DNA of 64,000 nucleotides from Thalassobaculum sp. OXR-137 (GTDB lineage Bacteria > Pseudomonadota > Alphaproteobacteria > Thalassobaculales > Thalassobaculaceae). Below the pieces are notes generated by a model. It was not told the origin of the DNA, ran no database searches, and worked only from the letters and a program-made list of their open reading frames with translations. Positions within the stretch are counted from its first letter, which is position 1. Every line of letters begins with the position of its first letter. The stretch spans positions 5,188,501 through 5,252,500 of the forward strand of contig NZ_CP139715.1 of NCBI RefSeq assembly GCF_034377285.1. The letters run 5' to 3'. This document shows, in pieces, positions 1 through 13,756 of this stretch. A program made the position numbers and the translations under genes.

Positions 1-1674
1 CCGCAGGTTGGCGAAGCTCTGCCAGCGGTCGCCCGGCATCCGACCCAGCAGCGAGCCCTTGCCGTGCACAACCTCGTCGTGGCTCAGCGGCAGGATGAAG
101 TTTTCGGTGAACGCGTAGTGCAGGCCGAATGTCATCTTGGAATGGTGGTAGCGCCGGTGGAGCGGATCCTCCTTCATGTATTCCAGGGTGTCGTTCATCC
201 ACCCCATGTTCCACTTGAAGCCGAAGCCGAGTCCGTCCTCGCTGGTCGGCCGGGTGACGCCCGGCCAGGCCGTCGATTCCTCGGCGATGGTCATGACCGA
301 ACTGTCGGCGCCGTAGACAACCTCGTTCATCCGCTTCAGCAGGGCGATGGCTTCCAGGTTCTCACGGCCGCCATGGACGTTCGGCACCCACTCGCCGTCG
401 GACCGGCTGTAATCGCGGTACAGCATCGACGCGACGGCATCGACCCGCAGCCCGTCGGCATGGTGTGCCTCCAGCCAGTACAGGGCGTTGGCGATGAGGA
501 AGTTCGACACCTCGCGGCGGCCGTAATTGTAGATCAGGGTGTTCCAGTCCTTGTGGAATCCCTCGCGCGGGTCGGCGTGTTCGTAGAGCGCGGTGCCGTC
601 GAACTGGCCGAGGCCGTGCGGATCGCTCGGGAAATGCCCCGGCACCCAGTCGAGGATCAGCCCGAGGCCGTGCGCGTGGCAGGCCGCCACGAAATCGCGG
701 AACTCCTCCGGCCGGCCGAAACGGATCGACGGGGCGAACAGCCCGACCGGCTGATAGCCCCAGGACCCGTCGAACGGGAACTCCGAGATCGGCATGACCT
801 CGATATGGGTGAAGCCCATTTCCGCCACATAGGGCACCAGTTCCTCGGCGAGCTCCTTGTAGGACAGCATGCGGCCGTCCTCTTCCCAGCGCCGTTTCCA
901 CGATCCGAGATGGACCTCGTAGATGGAGATCGGTGCGTCGATCCGATTGCGCTCGGCCCGCGACGCCATCCAGGCGTCGTCCGGCCAGCCATAGCCGCGC
1001 AGGTCGCGCACGATGGAGGAGGTTTCCGGCGGATGCTGGGAGCCGAAGCCGATCGGATCGGCCTTCAGCGGCAGCAGCATGCCCCCGGGCCCGCGGATCT
1101 CGTATTTGTACTGCATGCCGGCTTCGAGGCCGGGCAGGAAGATCTCCCATACGCCGGTGGCGCCGCGGCGGCGCATCACGTGGCGGCGGCCGTCCCAGGC
1201 ATTGAACTCGCCGACGACGGACACCCGCATGGCATTGGGCGCCCAGACGGCGAAATGGACACCCTCCACCCCCTCATGGGTGATCGGATGGGCGCCGAGA
1301 ACCTGCCACAGGCGCAGGTGGCTGCCTTCGGAGAGGTAGTACTCGTCCTGCTCGCCGATGACCGGACCGAACGCATAGGGATCGACGACGTCCCAGGTAT
1401 CCTGCCCACGATGGGCGCGCAGCCGATAGGCGCCGGGATCGGCGCCCAGTCTGGCGGCGAAGACCCCGTCGGCCTTGGCCGGCGACAGCTCCGCCACCGG
1501 TTTGCCGGATTTTCCGGGGATCAGCTCGACGCGCTCGGCGCCGGGAATGTAGGCCCGCACGACGACGCCGTCGCCCTGCGGATGAATGCCAAGTACCGAG
1601 AACGGATCCGGGAAGATACCCCGGGCGATATCGGCGGCGGTCGTCGGATCGATGAGCTGTGTCTCGTCGGTCAT
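1..1674 (-). CDS. glgB: 1,4-alpha-glucan branching enzyme, 3' end outside window
   Basis: Glycogen branching enzyme (GH13): it cleaves alpha-1,4 glucan chains and re-attaches them through alpha-1,6 bonds in the cytoplasm. The frame starts at the ATG complementary to 1672-1674, preceded by GGAG at good spacing, and runs off the window, so about 558 N-terminal residues of a roughly 730-residue family are present. An N-terminal carbohydrate-binding (CBM48-type) part comes first. The (beta/alpha)8 domain follows: [10 protein letters not shown] near residue 341, the nucleophile region [13 protein letters not shown] near 411, the acid/base region IAEES near 463, and [12 protein letters not shown] near the window edge. 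It is the last visible gene of a glgX-malQ-glgP-glgB minus-strand operon, 83 bp after glgP. The family assignment is secure. Confidence 0.95.
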   Translation of the reverse strand, partial: MTDETQLIDPTTAADIARGIFPDPFSVLGIHPQGDGVVVRAYIPGAERVELIPGKSGKPVAELSPAKADGVFAARLGADPGAYRLRAHRGQDTWDVVDPYAFGPVIGEQDEYYLSEGSHLRLWQVLGAHPITHEGVEGVHFAVWAPNAMRVSVVGEFNAWDGRRHVMRRRGATGVWEIFLPGLEAGMQYKYEIRGPGGMLLPLKADPIGFGSQHPPETSSIVRDLRGYGWPDDAWMASRAERNRIDAPISIYEVHLGSWKRRWEEDGRMLSYKELAEELVPYVAEMGFTHIEVMPISEFPFDGSWGYQPVGLFAPSIRFGRPEEFRDFVAACHAHGLGLILDWVPGHFPSDPHGLGQFDGTALYEHADPREGFHKDWNTLIYNYGRREVSNFLIANALYWLEAHHADGLRVDAVASMLYRDYSRSDGEWVPNVHGGRENLEAIALLKRMNEVVYGADSSVMTIAEESTAWPGVTRPTSEDGLGFGFKWNMGWMNDTLEYMKEDPLHRRYHHSKMTFGLHYAFTENFILPLSHDEVVHGKGSLLGRMPGDRWQSFANLR

Positions 1675-1757
1675 GGATCTCCGCTTTGCCGGTTGTTGTC
1701 AGGTCGATGTCCCCGCTCCCGAGGTCGGGAGCGGGCGGACGGTCGACGCCGCGGGCG

Positions 1758-4184
<2,427 letters not shown>

Positions 4185-4286
4185 ATGAAGTATCCCTTTG
4201 CTATCACCCGCAATATCCGGATCCCCGCCGCTTCACCGACGAATTCCGTACCCGCTACGCTGTGCTGCGTTTCCCCGCCCGTGTTT

Positions 4287-6259
4287 TTATCTATCGCGCG
4301 TCCGGCGATTTTCCACCGAGCGCCGCACGGGTTCCAGCGCGGAGATGTCGTTCAGATCACCGACACCAACGGGGCATTTTAGGCGCCAGTTCGGGTATTC
4401 GTCGACCGTCCCGGGAAAATTAGGCTGCTCGACCCTGGCGAACACGTCGTCGAGCTGCACAGCGATAAGGTCCGACGCCCCCTCCGCCAGCGTGGCGTGG
4501 ATGCGCGCGATCCGTCCCGCGTCCAGGTCCTCCGGCGGCTCGTCGGACGCCTCGTCGACCAGCCAGTGGAGCCGGCGGCGGTCCCAGTCCCGGCGCTGCC
4601 GGGCGGCTGCAGCCATCGCATCGTCCAACTGGCCGAAGCTCTGCTGACGCTCGATCTCCCATCCCTTCCAGAACCCGCGGACCGTCGGGGTGTCGTGGGT
4701 GGAGAAACTCGCCAGCGTGCCGGCCCGGTAATCCGAAGGGTCAGTGAGGTCGCCGTCCGGATCGCGTTCGAACTGGGCCACTGAGCAGCCGTAGAGATGC
4801 GACTCGGCCAGCCGATCCCGCAGCCCTTCCGGCAGGACGCCCAGATCCTCGCCGATCATGATGCAGTTGGCGTGGAACGCCTCGACCTTGGTCATGGCCA
4901 GGAGCAGGTCCGTCGGATAGCGCACATAGGCTCCCGGCGTGCCGTCCTCCGGCACCCAGAAGCAGCGCATGAAGCCCAGCACATGGTCGATCCGGGCGAG
5001 CCCCGCATGGCCGACGACGGCGCGCATGGTGTCGACGAAGGGGCGGAACAGGTCGTTCCGCAGTCCCAGGGGCGACATGGGCGCCAGGCCCCAGACCTGA
5101 CCCTTGGCATTGAACTGATCCGGCGGGGTGCCCAGCGACACGCCGCGGGCGAAGGAATTCGGCTCGCCCCAGACCTCGGCCCCGTCCGGGCGCACGCCGA
5201 TGGCGAGATCCACGTACAGGCCGAGCGCCATGCCGGACGAGCGGGCCGTCCGCTGAGCATCGCCGAGCTGGCTGTCCGCAAGCCACTGCAGATAGGCGTG
5301 ATACTCGACCTCCTGCGCATTCTCGGCGGCGAAGCGCAGGACGGCTGAGGCGGTCGGATGTTTCAGCGCCTCCGGCCAGACGCGCCAATCGGCGCCATGG
5401 ACAAGGGACAGGGCCTCGAAGGTGGCGAAATCCTGAAGCGCCGATCCGGAACGCTGGCGGAAGGCACGGAAATCCTCCGCCTCCACCGCGTCCATCCGCC
5501 TATGCTCCTGGCGCAGCAGACGGTCCAGGGCCAGGCGGCCGCCGGGATAGTCGACCTGCGGCGTGGCACGCAGGGTCTGGCCGTTCTCCGCATCCCCCCG
5601 GGGGGCGATATGCGTGGTGTTGAGGAAGCCTCTGTGGGTCGGCGAATACGGGCTGATCGTCCCGGATGCGGCACCCAGCGCATGGACCGGATTGATGCCG
5701 AGGAAATCGGCGCCCTGACGTCCGAGCGCCTCGGCCGCCTTCCCGAGATCCCGGTAGGTCCCGATCCCCAGGTTCTCCTCGGAGCGCAGGCCGTACAGCG
5801 CCGTCGTCACGCCCCAGCGGGGCGCGGTAAGCCCCCAGGTCGACAGGTCGGGCGCCGCTTCCGGAGCGGCCACCACCAGGGTCGGGCGCTCCTGAACGAT
5901 GACGACATGCAGGCCGACAGGCAGCGCCGGCAGCGCGATGACGCCCTCCTCCGAGCGGCCGCCTCGCAGCCGCTCCTCCGTACGAGGATCGGGCGCCAGC
6001 CGCCATTCGACGTCCCAGCCCTGGACCTGTAGGTCCGCCGGTTCTCCCGCCCGGACCACGACGGCAGCCGGAAGCGACCGCACCTCGGCCTCCGCCTCCA
6101 GCCGCCGCAGCGTGTCGACCGGACGCTCGGCATCCAGGCCCATCGCCGCGAGCAGCGCCCGCTTGGTGTCCGGGGAGGCGACATGCTCGACGGCGGCAAG
6201 ATCGCGGTAGCGGTCGAAGATACCGGCATGGGCGGCGAGAGCGTCCAGGGCGGTGTCTG

Positions 6260-6263
<4 letters not shown>
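4287..6263 (-). CDS. malQ: 4-alpha-glucanotransferase (amylomaltase)
   Basis: GH77 amylomaltase, 658 residues: it disproportionates short malto-oligosaccharides so that phosphorylase can use them. The GH77 catalytic region is clear: ARIDHVLGFMRCFW holds the nucleophile Asp (near residue 424), MIGEDLGVLP the acid/base Glu (near 470), and SFSTHDTPTVRGFWKG the third carboxylate. The N-terminal 130 residues are an extension of the kind found in proteobacterial MalQ. Its ATG overlaps the TGA of glgX (ATGA at 6260-6263), which implies translational coupling. Role in glycogen breakdown is inferred from family and operon. Confidence 0.93.
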
Positions 6264-8344
<2,081 letters not shown>

Positions 8345-8513
8345 TTCGGACTCCTCCAGGTGGCAAACGGACGTCGGTGTCGAGCATATCCGGTCCACAG
8401 CAAAGTGCCACCACGCGTATGCTGCAGTGCGACAGGCTTAGGGATTGGGCGAAAGAAAACCCCGTCCACGGTGACGGAGGAAACAGACCCATCGGTGCTG
8501 TTTACAACGCGGC

Positions 8514-8542
8514 CCGGTCCGGACGGTTCCCGCCCGGACCGG
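8514..8542 (-). terminator. Hairpin downstream of the FAH-family gene
   Basis: A 9-bp perfect stem (CCGGTCCGG at 8514-8522 with CCGGACCGG at 8534-8542) lies 18 bp past the stop of the minus-strand gene ending at 8560 and before the glycogen operon. There is no convincing T-run, so it is a candidate terminator only. Confidence 0.4.
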
Positions 8543-8559
8543 CGCATCGCAGGTGCGAA

Positions 8560-9504
8560 CTACTTCGCGTATTTGCCGGTGAGCTGCGGTGTATAGGGAC
8601 CGGACAGTCCCTTCTCCTTGTGCTGCAGGCGGCTGTCCCGCCCCCAGGTACGCTTCAGGGGATCGCTGACCGACACTTTCAGCACGCCCATCCCGGCCAC
8701 TTCCAGCTCGATCCGGTCGCCGTCCATGAACGGGCTAAGGCCCCGGTGGTTGGTCCCGGTGGCGACGATGTCGCCCGGCTCCAGCGTGTGCATGGCGCTC
8801 AGCCACTCGATGCAGCGCGGGATCTTGTGCGCCATGTCGGAGGTGTTGAACGACTGGCGGACATCGCCGTTGACGCTCAGGCGGACGTCCAGGTCGTTCG
8901 GATCCACCACCTCGTCCTTGGTGACCAGGTACGGGCCGATCGGCGCGAAGGTCTCGCGCGACTTCACCTGGAAGAACTGATTGCCGGCCGGCGGCAGGTT
9001 GCGGGCCGACCCGTCGATGAAGTTCATGTAACCGAACACATAGTCCATCGCCTCGTCGGCCGAGACGTTGGAGCAGCGCTTGCCGATCACCAGCGCCAAC
9101 TCCGCCTCGCCCTCGAAGACGTCGGCCGGGACGTCCGGCAGGACCATGGTGCCGCCGGTGCCGATGATCGCGCTGGGCGATTTGTGGAAGCCGTTGATCA
9201 GCGGCTTCTCGGTCAGGGTGCCGTCTTCCATGTAGTTCACGGCCATGCAGTCGATCTGCCGCGGCAGCGGGAGCGGCGGCCGGATGGTGACGGCGTCCAG
9301 GGCCACCGGCTTGCCGGCGGAAACGGCCGCCTCGATCTTGCCGCGGGTCTCCTCGTAGGTCGCGATCACCGCGTTGATCAGGCCCCGGTTGTCCAGGTGG
9401 GGCAGATGCGCGACGGCATCGGTGACGTCGACCACCCCGTCGCCGGACAGAACGCCCAGCCGCCAGTCACCGAGGTCCGGGTGATCGAAATACAGAAACT
9501 TCAT
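8560..9504 (-). CDS. Fumarylacetoacetate hydrolase family protein
   Basis: FAH-superfamily enzyme of 314 residues. These metal-dependent proteins hydrolyse C-C bonds, or hydrate or decarboxylate acylpyruvates, in aromatic and sugar catabolism. The metal-binding pattern is visible: the two glutamates in FEGEAELALVIGKRC, then the aspartate in GYMNFIDGSARN. The C-terminal half carries LEPGDIVATGTNHRG and GDRIELEVAGMG, typical of the fold. The frame continues upstream to 9558, but the ATG at 9504 has GGGAG seven bases before it and gives the usual short N-terminus MKFLYFDHP. Gene neighbours do not reveal the substrate. Family sure, reaction unknown. Confidence 0.85.
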   Translation of the reverse strand: MKFLYFDHPDLGDWRLGVLSGDGVVDVTDAVAHLPHLDNRGLINAVIATYEETRGKIEAAVSAGKPVALDAVTIRPPLPLPRQIDCMAVNYMEDGTLTEKPLINGFHKSPSAIIGTGGTMVLPDVPADVFEGEAELALVIGKRCSNVSADEAMDYVFGYMNFIDGSARNLPPAGNQFFQVKSRETFAPIGPYLVTKDEVVDPNDLDVRLSVNGDVRQSFNTSDMAHKIPRCIEWLSAMHTLEPGDIVATGTNHRGLSPFMDGDRIELEVAGMGVLKVSVSDPLKRTWGRDSRLQHKEKGLSGPYTPQLTGKYAK

Positions 9505-9865
9505 GGCCGCTATCTCCCTCTGCGCCGCGCCCTTCGAACCGGGCTTGGCCGGGATCATAGGCGGCTCCCTCTTCCAAGGGAACGCATGCAGGCAGGTCGC
9601 CCGCCTCCACCTCCGAGGCCATGGCGATGCTGGTGACCGATGGCAGGGCGAAGCGGGCCACGGGCGTACCGCCGGTCACCGGGTGCAGCAGAACGACACA
9701 GGAGACCAGCGCCGTGGACCCTGCTGCGGCCAGCCCCATGAAGACCTGCTCCACGACCGGCGGCACGGCCGATTTTCGCTCCAGAACCGCGATGGCAATG
9801 CCGCACCCGGCGGTCGCCAACAGCAGGGAGAGGGTCGTCAGGCTGAGGATCAGGGAAATCGACAT
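9467..9865 (-). CDS. Small membrane protein under a Fur-like box
   Basis: I do not recognise this 132-residue protein. Residues 2-27 form one hydrophobic segment (LILSLTTLSLLLATAGCGIA) and a second follows near residue 47 (VFMGLAAAGSTALVSCVVLL). The tail is soluble and low in complexity. The ATG at 9865 is preceded by AAGAAGG at suitable spacing. Just upstream lies one arm of the 9879-9933 dyad that resembles a Fur box. Its 3' end overlaps the first 38 bases of the FAH-family gene in another frame, so the last dozen residues may not be conserved. Iron-regulated expression is an inference. Confidence 0.5.
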   Translation of the reverse strand: MSISLILSLTTLSLLLATAGCGIAIAVLERKSAVPPVVEQVFMGLAAAGSTALVSCVVLLHPVTGGTPVARFALPSVTSIAMASEVEAGDLPACVPLEEGAAYDPGQARFEGRGAEGDSGHEVSVFRSPGPR

Positions 9866-9878
9866 GAGGCGCGCCTTC

Positions 9879-9933
9879 TTGTTGCAACTCATTCTCAATT
9901 TCAGTATCTACAAATGAGAACCAGTCGCAACAA
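9879..9933. promoter_or_regulatory. Symmetric Fur-box-like dyad between divergent genes
   Basis: Two arms face each other about a 17-bp centre: TTGTTGC-N6-TTCTCA at 9879-9897 and TGAGAA-N6-GCAACAA at 9915-9933. Reading outward from the centre, 18 of 22 positions match between arms. Each arm resembles proteobacterial Fur boxes (AATGAGAATgAGTTGCA type). The left arm lies just upstream of the gene starting at 9865, the right arm 12 bp before the gene starting at 9946. I infer coordinated iron-responsive repression of both genes. Confidence 0.55.
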
Positions 9934-9945
9934 GGGATTTCGGCA

Positions 9946-10476
9946 ATGGCCCAACCCTCAGAACTCAGACCCGCCCGGCGCAGTACCGCCGGGTCGCGCA
10001 CTCCGATCTGCCGACTGACCACCGGAGAGGCCCTGATCGTCTGGGCGATCCGGCACTGGGTGCAGTCGGTGAAGGCCCGGCTCGACCCGCGCGACCTGCT
10101 GCGCTGCGGCTTCGCGACGATCGAGGCGGAGGACGTGAGCGACGCGGTGGACCGGCTGCTGATGGTCACCCTGCGCGAGGCGACGACGGTGCGCGACGTG
10201 GGCTGCCTGCGGTGCCCGACCCTGGGGGACGGCGAGCGCGACATCCTGGAAGCGGTCGCCCTGTCCCAGCGCGGCCGGCGCGAGGAGGCGATGGCGGTGG
10301 TTCAGTCCTGGCTCCCGCTATCGGCGGCGCTGCGGGCGTATGACGACATCGCGACCATCGGCCGGGCGCTGACCGGGGTCGACATGACGGTGCCCGTGCG
10401 CCGCAAGTCGGCACCCGACATCCGGTTGCTGGAGGGGATCGCCACCCATCCGGAATCCTCCCCCATGCTCCACTGA
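9946..10476 (+). CDS. Hypothetical protein beside Fur-like box
   Basis: A 176-residue soluble protein that I cannot assign. It begins with a basic, disordered-looking stretch. The conserved-looking core is GEALIVWAIRHWVQSVKA, then CLRCPTLGDGERDILEAVA with a CxxC pair, then a helical C-terminal part ending GRALTGVDMTVP. AAGGGA lies eight bases before the ATG, so the start is well supported. The right arm of the Fur-like dyad sits immediately upstream, and a cobalamin riboswitch begins 68 bp after the stop. The setting suggests a role in iron or cofactor homeostasis, and the CxxC could bind metal, but neither is shown. Confidence 0.7.
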   Translation: MAQPSELRPARRSTAGSRTPICRLTTGEALIVWAIRHWVQSVKARLDPRDLLRCGFATIEAEDVSDAVDRLLMVTLREATTVRDVGCLRCPTLGDGERDILEAVALSQRGRREEAMAVVQSWLPLSAALRAYDDIATIGRALTGVDMTVPVRRKSAPDIRLLEGIATHPESSPMLH

Positions 10477-10544
10477 CGGCCGGATATCCGCCGATTTCCG
10501 GCGAAATTCCTTGCATCTCCGGCCCCGAGACCGGAGACTGCGGC

Positions 10545-10713
10545 CGTCGTGGTGATCGCTCTCCGACAGGAGATCCGATCAGGGAAGCCGGTGAGAGACC
10601 GGCGCTGCCCCCGCAACTGTAAACGGCGAGCGACCCCCGAATAGCCACCGGACTTGCGCCGGGAAGGACGGGGGTTCGCGTCCGAGCCGTGAGCCAGGAG
10701 ACCGACCGCGACG
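10545..10713 (+). promoter_or_regulatory. Cobalamin (adenosylcobalamin) riboswitch
   Basis: The conserved aptamer core is present: GCCGGTGAGAGACCGGCGC then CTGCCCCCGCAACTGTAA ending at 10622, and the downstream box GCCAGGAGACC at 10692-10702. A closing P1 helix can be drawn between CGTCGTGGT (10545-10553) and ACCGCGACG (10705-10713) with one G-U pair. There is no T-run terminator between the aptamer and the ABC gene, so control is more likely at translation initiation. It should repress the ABC ATPase and TonB genes when B12 is plentiful. Confidence 0.95.
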
Positions 10714-10801
10714 CGTCACCATCCGGCGGGCGGGGTGTTCCGACGGTAGGGCCGAGGCCCGAGCGGTGGCGATATGCGCCATCGCGATCGGACCGCCTCG
10801 C

Positions 10802-11647
10802 ATGAGAAACGCCCTCGATCCCTCCCCAACCGCCTCGGCGACCGGACTCCGCGCCTGCGACGTCAGCCTGGATGTCGGCAACCGCGCGCTGCTCGACCGG
10901 GTCAGCCTCCACGTCCGTCCGGGCGAGGTTGTCGGTCTGCTCGGTCCCAACGGATCGGGCAAAAGCACGCTGCTGCGGATCCTCGCCCGCCTTGCCGAGC
11001 CGACCGGCGGCACGGTCACCCTGGACGACGCGCCGATGGTTGGGCTCGACCGGAGGATCACCGCCCGCACCCTCGGCTATCTGCCCCAGAGCGCCCGCAG
11101 CGAGTGGCCGATCTCGGCCCGCGAAACCGTCATGCTGGGGCGCACGCCGTTTCTCTCCCCGGTGTCCCGGATATCGGAGGCCGACCGAACGGCGGTCGAC
11201 GAGGCCCTCGCCGTGACTGACACCAGCCATCTGGCCGAGCGCGCGGTGACGACCCTGTCCGGCGGAGAGCGGATGCGGGTGATGCTGGCCCGGGTGCTGG
11301 CGGGCGAGCCGACCCTGCTGCTGCTGGACGAGCCGGTGACGGGCCTGGACCCGCGCCACCAGTTGGAAGCCATGATCCTGCTCGACCGGCTGGCGCAGGA
11401 TGGGCGCGGCACCCTGGTGGTGCTGCACGACCTCACCCTGGCCGCGCGGTTCTGCCATCGGGTCTATGTGCTGCACGAGGGAATGGTGGTCGCCGAGGGC
11501 CCGCCGGCTCGCGCCCTCGATGCGGCGACCATCGCCGCGGCCTTCGAGGTCGAGGCCCGGCGCATCGGCGAGGGCGACAATGCCCTTATCGTGCCCTGGT
11601 CGGTGCAAGTGAACGGGTCGGAGGATCGGAATGCCGGCCGCCGCTGA
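10802..11647 (+). CDS. ABC transporter ATP-binding protein, B12-riboswitch controlled
   Basis: ATPase of the FecCD/BtuCD-type importer group (iron-siderophore, heme, cobalamin), 281 residues. Walker A is GPNGSGKSTLLR, the Q-loop LGYLPQSAR, the signature TLSGGERMRVMLARVLA, Walker B LLLLDEPVTGLD and the switch histidine VVLHDLTLA. The frame is also open from a GTG at 10766, but the ATG at 10802 gives the usual spacing to the first beta strand. It follows a cobalamin riboswitch by 88 bp and overlaps tonB by 17 bp. The riboswitch suggests cobalamin or cobalt-compound import (BtuD-like). No permease or binding-protein gene is in this cluster, so the ATPase must pair with subunits elsewhere. Confidence 0.88.
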   Translation: MRNALDPSPTASATGLRACDVSLDVGNRALLDRVSLHVRPGEVVGLLGPNGSGKSTLLRILARLAEPTGGTVTLDDAPMVGLDRRITARTLGYLPQSARSEWPISARETVMLGRTPFLSPVSRISEADRTAVDEALAVTDTSHLAERAVTTLSGGERMRVMLARVLAGEPTLLLLDEPVTGLDPRHQLEAMILLDRLAQDGRGTLVVLHDLTLAARFCHRVYVLHEGMVVAEGPPARALDAATIAAAFEVEARRIGEGDNALIVPWSVQVNGSEDRNAGRR

Positions 11648-12623
11648 CCGCATCCTCGGTCCCGCGCCGCCGCAACCGGCCGGCCGGCCCCTCCTGGTGG
11701 CCCTGGCGGTCGCCGCGTCGGTCGCGGTGCACGGCGTTGCCCTGGCAGCCGCCATCGGCTGGTGGGGCGGTCCGCAGACGACGGCGCCGGAACCGTTCGA
11801 GGTGGTGATGGTCACCCTCACCCAGCCGAACCGGACGGCCGCGCCGGGGTCCGCCATCGCCGGCGGTCCGGCACCGCAGCCGGCCGACCGCGCGGGACCG
11901 CCGGCCGTCACCATGCCCGTCGCCGAGGCCGCCGCTCCCGCGGTCGCCGCCCCCCTGCCGTTCAGCGCACCGGCCGCAACGGACAGCCCCGCCCGCCCGG
12001 TACCGGCGCCCCTACCGGCCAAGGCGATGCCGGCGGCACCCGCCCCGGCGCCGGTCCAGGTCGCCGAAGTGCGGCCCGAGGCGGCCGCTGTCGAGCGGGT
12101 CGAGACGCCGGAGCCGGTGCCGGCCCGGATCGCAGAGCCGCCGCGTCCCGTCGCCCGCCCTGCGTCACCCTCGGCGGCACCCCCTGCCGCGCCTCCCGCC
12201 GCCGTGGCGTCACGCGAGGGCGCCGCGAAACCCGCTGCGGCATCCACCGAGACCGCCTCCCCCGCCCGAGGCGCCGGACCGGCGAGCACGCCGACCAGCG
12301 TGGCGGCATTGAGCGGACTGCGAGACGATGAGGCTGGCGGCAGCAGCCCGGCCGAGTTCTCCGTCGGCTCGGCCGGCAATCCGGCCCCCGACTATCCTTT
12401 CCGGGCCCGCCAGCGCGGCTGGGAGGGGCGGGTCGTGCTGCGGGTGGCGGTCGATCGTTCCGGCCACCCGGTGCGCATCGCCGTCGCCGAAAGCAGCGGC
12501 CACGGCGTGCTCGACACCGCCGCCCATCAGACCGTCGCCACCTGGGTCTTCCGCCCGGCGCGGCGCGGCGGCCAGCCGGTCGCCGGCGAGACCCTGGTCC
12601 CGGTCGTCTTCCGGCTGAACTGA
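11631..12623 (+). CDS. tonB: TonB family energy transducer
   Basis: 330-residue TonB-like protein that would couple the inner-membrane proton gradient to an outer-membrane receptor. One N-terminal membrane segment (LVALAVAASVAVHGVALAAA, near residue 20) with the family histidine is followed by a long Pro/Ala-rich periplasm-spanning linker. The C-terminal TonB domain starts at YPFRARQRGWEGRVVLRVAVD and ends WVFRPARRGGQPV. It starts inside the ABC gene (17-bp overlap) with GGAGG upstream, so the two are translationally coupled and share the B12 riboswitch. No exbB/exbD is adjacent. Serving a BtuB-type cobalamin receptor is an inference from the riboswitch. Confidence 0.88.
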   Translation: MPAAADRILGPAPPQPAGRPLLVALAVAASVAVHGVALAAAIGWWGGPQTTAPEPFEVVMVTLTQPNRTAAPGSAIAGGPAPQPADRAGPPAVTMPVAEAAAPAVAAPLPFSAPAATDSPARPVPAPLPAKAMPAAPAPAPVQVAEVRPEAAAVERVETPEPVPARIAEPPRPVARPASPSAAPPAAPPAAVASREGAAKPAAASTETASPARGAGPASTPTSVAALSGLRDDEAGGSSPAEFSVGSAGNPAPDYPFRARQRGWEGRVVLRVAVDRSGHPVRIAVAESSGHGVLDTAAHQTVATWVFRPARRGGQPVAGETLVPVVFRLN

Positions 12624-12631
12624 GATGTCGG

Positions 12632-13273
12632 CTAGATCAGGGACAGTCCGCGGGCGATGGCCAGCAGGCCGAAGCCGATAATCAGCGCCCCGGCCCCGCG
12701 GTTGATCCAGCCGATCGCCCCCTCGCTCAGGCGCCGCCGCAGGAACCCGTCGACGGCGCCGGCCAGGATCAACCACCAGATCCCGGAGCCGAGAAACACG
12801 CCGAGGATCAGCAGCAGGGCCGGCCTCCAGCCCGCGTCGTCCCCCAGCACCACGCCGAGCCCGGCGAACAGGGCGACGAAGGTCAGGATCGTCTGCGGGT
12901 TGGCGAGGGTCAGGCCCACCGTCTGCACGAAGGCCATCATCGGATGCGGGCCGACCGGCGCGGTGCGGGCGGGTCCGGCCGCCCGGCTGCGCCAGGACTG
13001 GACGCCCAGCCAGACGAGGGCCGCCCCGCCGGCCAGCGCCAGCACCGTCTGCCAGGTCAGCAGGAAATCGGAGACCGCCGTCAGCCCGAAAGCCGCCACC
13101 GCGCCATAGGTCGCATCGGCGACCGCTGCCCCCATGCCGGTGGCGAACCCGGTGGCGAACCCGTGGTCCAGGGACCGGCGGATGCAGAGCAGGCCGATCG
13201 CGCCGACCGGCATCGCCAGGGCGAGCCCGAACAGGAAACCCTGGGAGAAAGGCCCCACCCCCCAGTCAGTCAT
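12632..13273 (-). CDS. LysE family amino-acid exporter
   Basis: 213-residue inner-membrane protein with the six-helix LysE/RhtB layout. It begins with the family-typical hydrophobic segment FLFGLALAMPVGAIGLLCIRR and a glycine-rich second helix, and contains NPQTILTFVALFAG, a common LysE motif. It probably exports an amino acid or related small amine. Its start overlaps by eight bases the end of the Lrp/AsnC gene on the same strand. An Lrp-type regulator coupled to a LysE-type exporter is a classic pairing (LysE with LysG/Lrp), and suggests substrate-responsive control. The substrate cannot be read from sequence. Confidence 0.9.
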   Translation of the reverse strand: MTDWGVGPFSQGFLFGLALAMPVGAIGLLCIRRSLDHGFATGFATGMGAAVADATYGAVAAFGLTAVSDFLLTWQTVLALAGGAALVWLGVQSWRSRAAGPARTAPVGPHPMMAFVQTVGLTLANPQTILTFVALFAGLGVVLGDDAGWRPALLLILGVFLGSGIWWLILAGAVDGFLRRRLSEGAIGWINRGAGALIIGFGLLAIARGLSLI

Positions 13274-13730
13274 CCTCCGGCTCCGCGATCGGAAGAGCCC
13301 CGTTCTCCTTGGCTGACGACAAGGCGATATGGGTGCGGCTGCGGGCGACCCCGGGCAGGGCCTTGAGCCGGCCGGTGATCAGCGTCTCCAGCGCCTTGGT
13401 GTCCCGCGCCCGCACCTTCAGCAGATAGGACCACTCGCCGGTCACGTGGTGCAGCTCCAGCACCTCGGGCATCAGGGCGGCGGCGGCCAGGAACCGCTCG
13501 TTATGCTCTGTGCGCTCGATTTCCACGAAGATGAAGGCGAGCAGGCCGAGATCGACCGCATCGGGATCGACACGGGCCGACCAGCCGGTGATCACGCCGC
13601 GCTCCTGCAGCCGCTTGAGCCGGTCGTTCGCCGCCGACACGGACAGGCCGCAGGCGCCGGCGATCTCTGCATTGGTCGCCCGGCCGAAGACCTGCACAAG
13701 TCCAACAATTTTCCGGTCTATATCGTCCAT
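13266..13730 (-). CDS. Lrp/AsnC family transcriptional regulator
   Basis: 154-residue regulator. The N-terminal AsnC winged helix-turn-helix is DDIDRKIVGLVQVFGRATNAEIA...SAANDRLKRLQERGVI, and the C-terminal RAM (ligand-binding, oligomerising) domain follows, with HHVTGEWSYLLKVRARDTKALE. The dyad-recognition helix SVSAANDRLKRL is intact. It is read with the LysE exporter (eight-base overlap) and lies 26 bp downstream of the cyclase gene. It probably senses an amino acid and controls the exporter. Confidence 0.92.
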   Translation of the reverse strand: MDDIDRKIVGLVQVFGRATNAEIAGACGLSVSAANDRLKRLQERGVITGWSARVDPDAVDLGLLAFIFVEIERTEHNERFLAAAALMPEVLELHHVTGEWSYLLKVRARDTKALETLITGRLKALPGVARSRTHIALSSAKENGALPIAEPEDD

Positions 13731-13756
13731 GACCGGATAATTAGCGGACTTCTGCT

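Noticed and set aside
10166..12379. Long minus-strand frame opposite the riboswitch, ABC and tonB genes
   Set aside because: Covers the riboswitch and two clear genes in antisense; Ala/Gly/Arg-rich with no domain.
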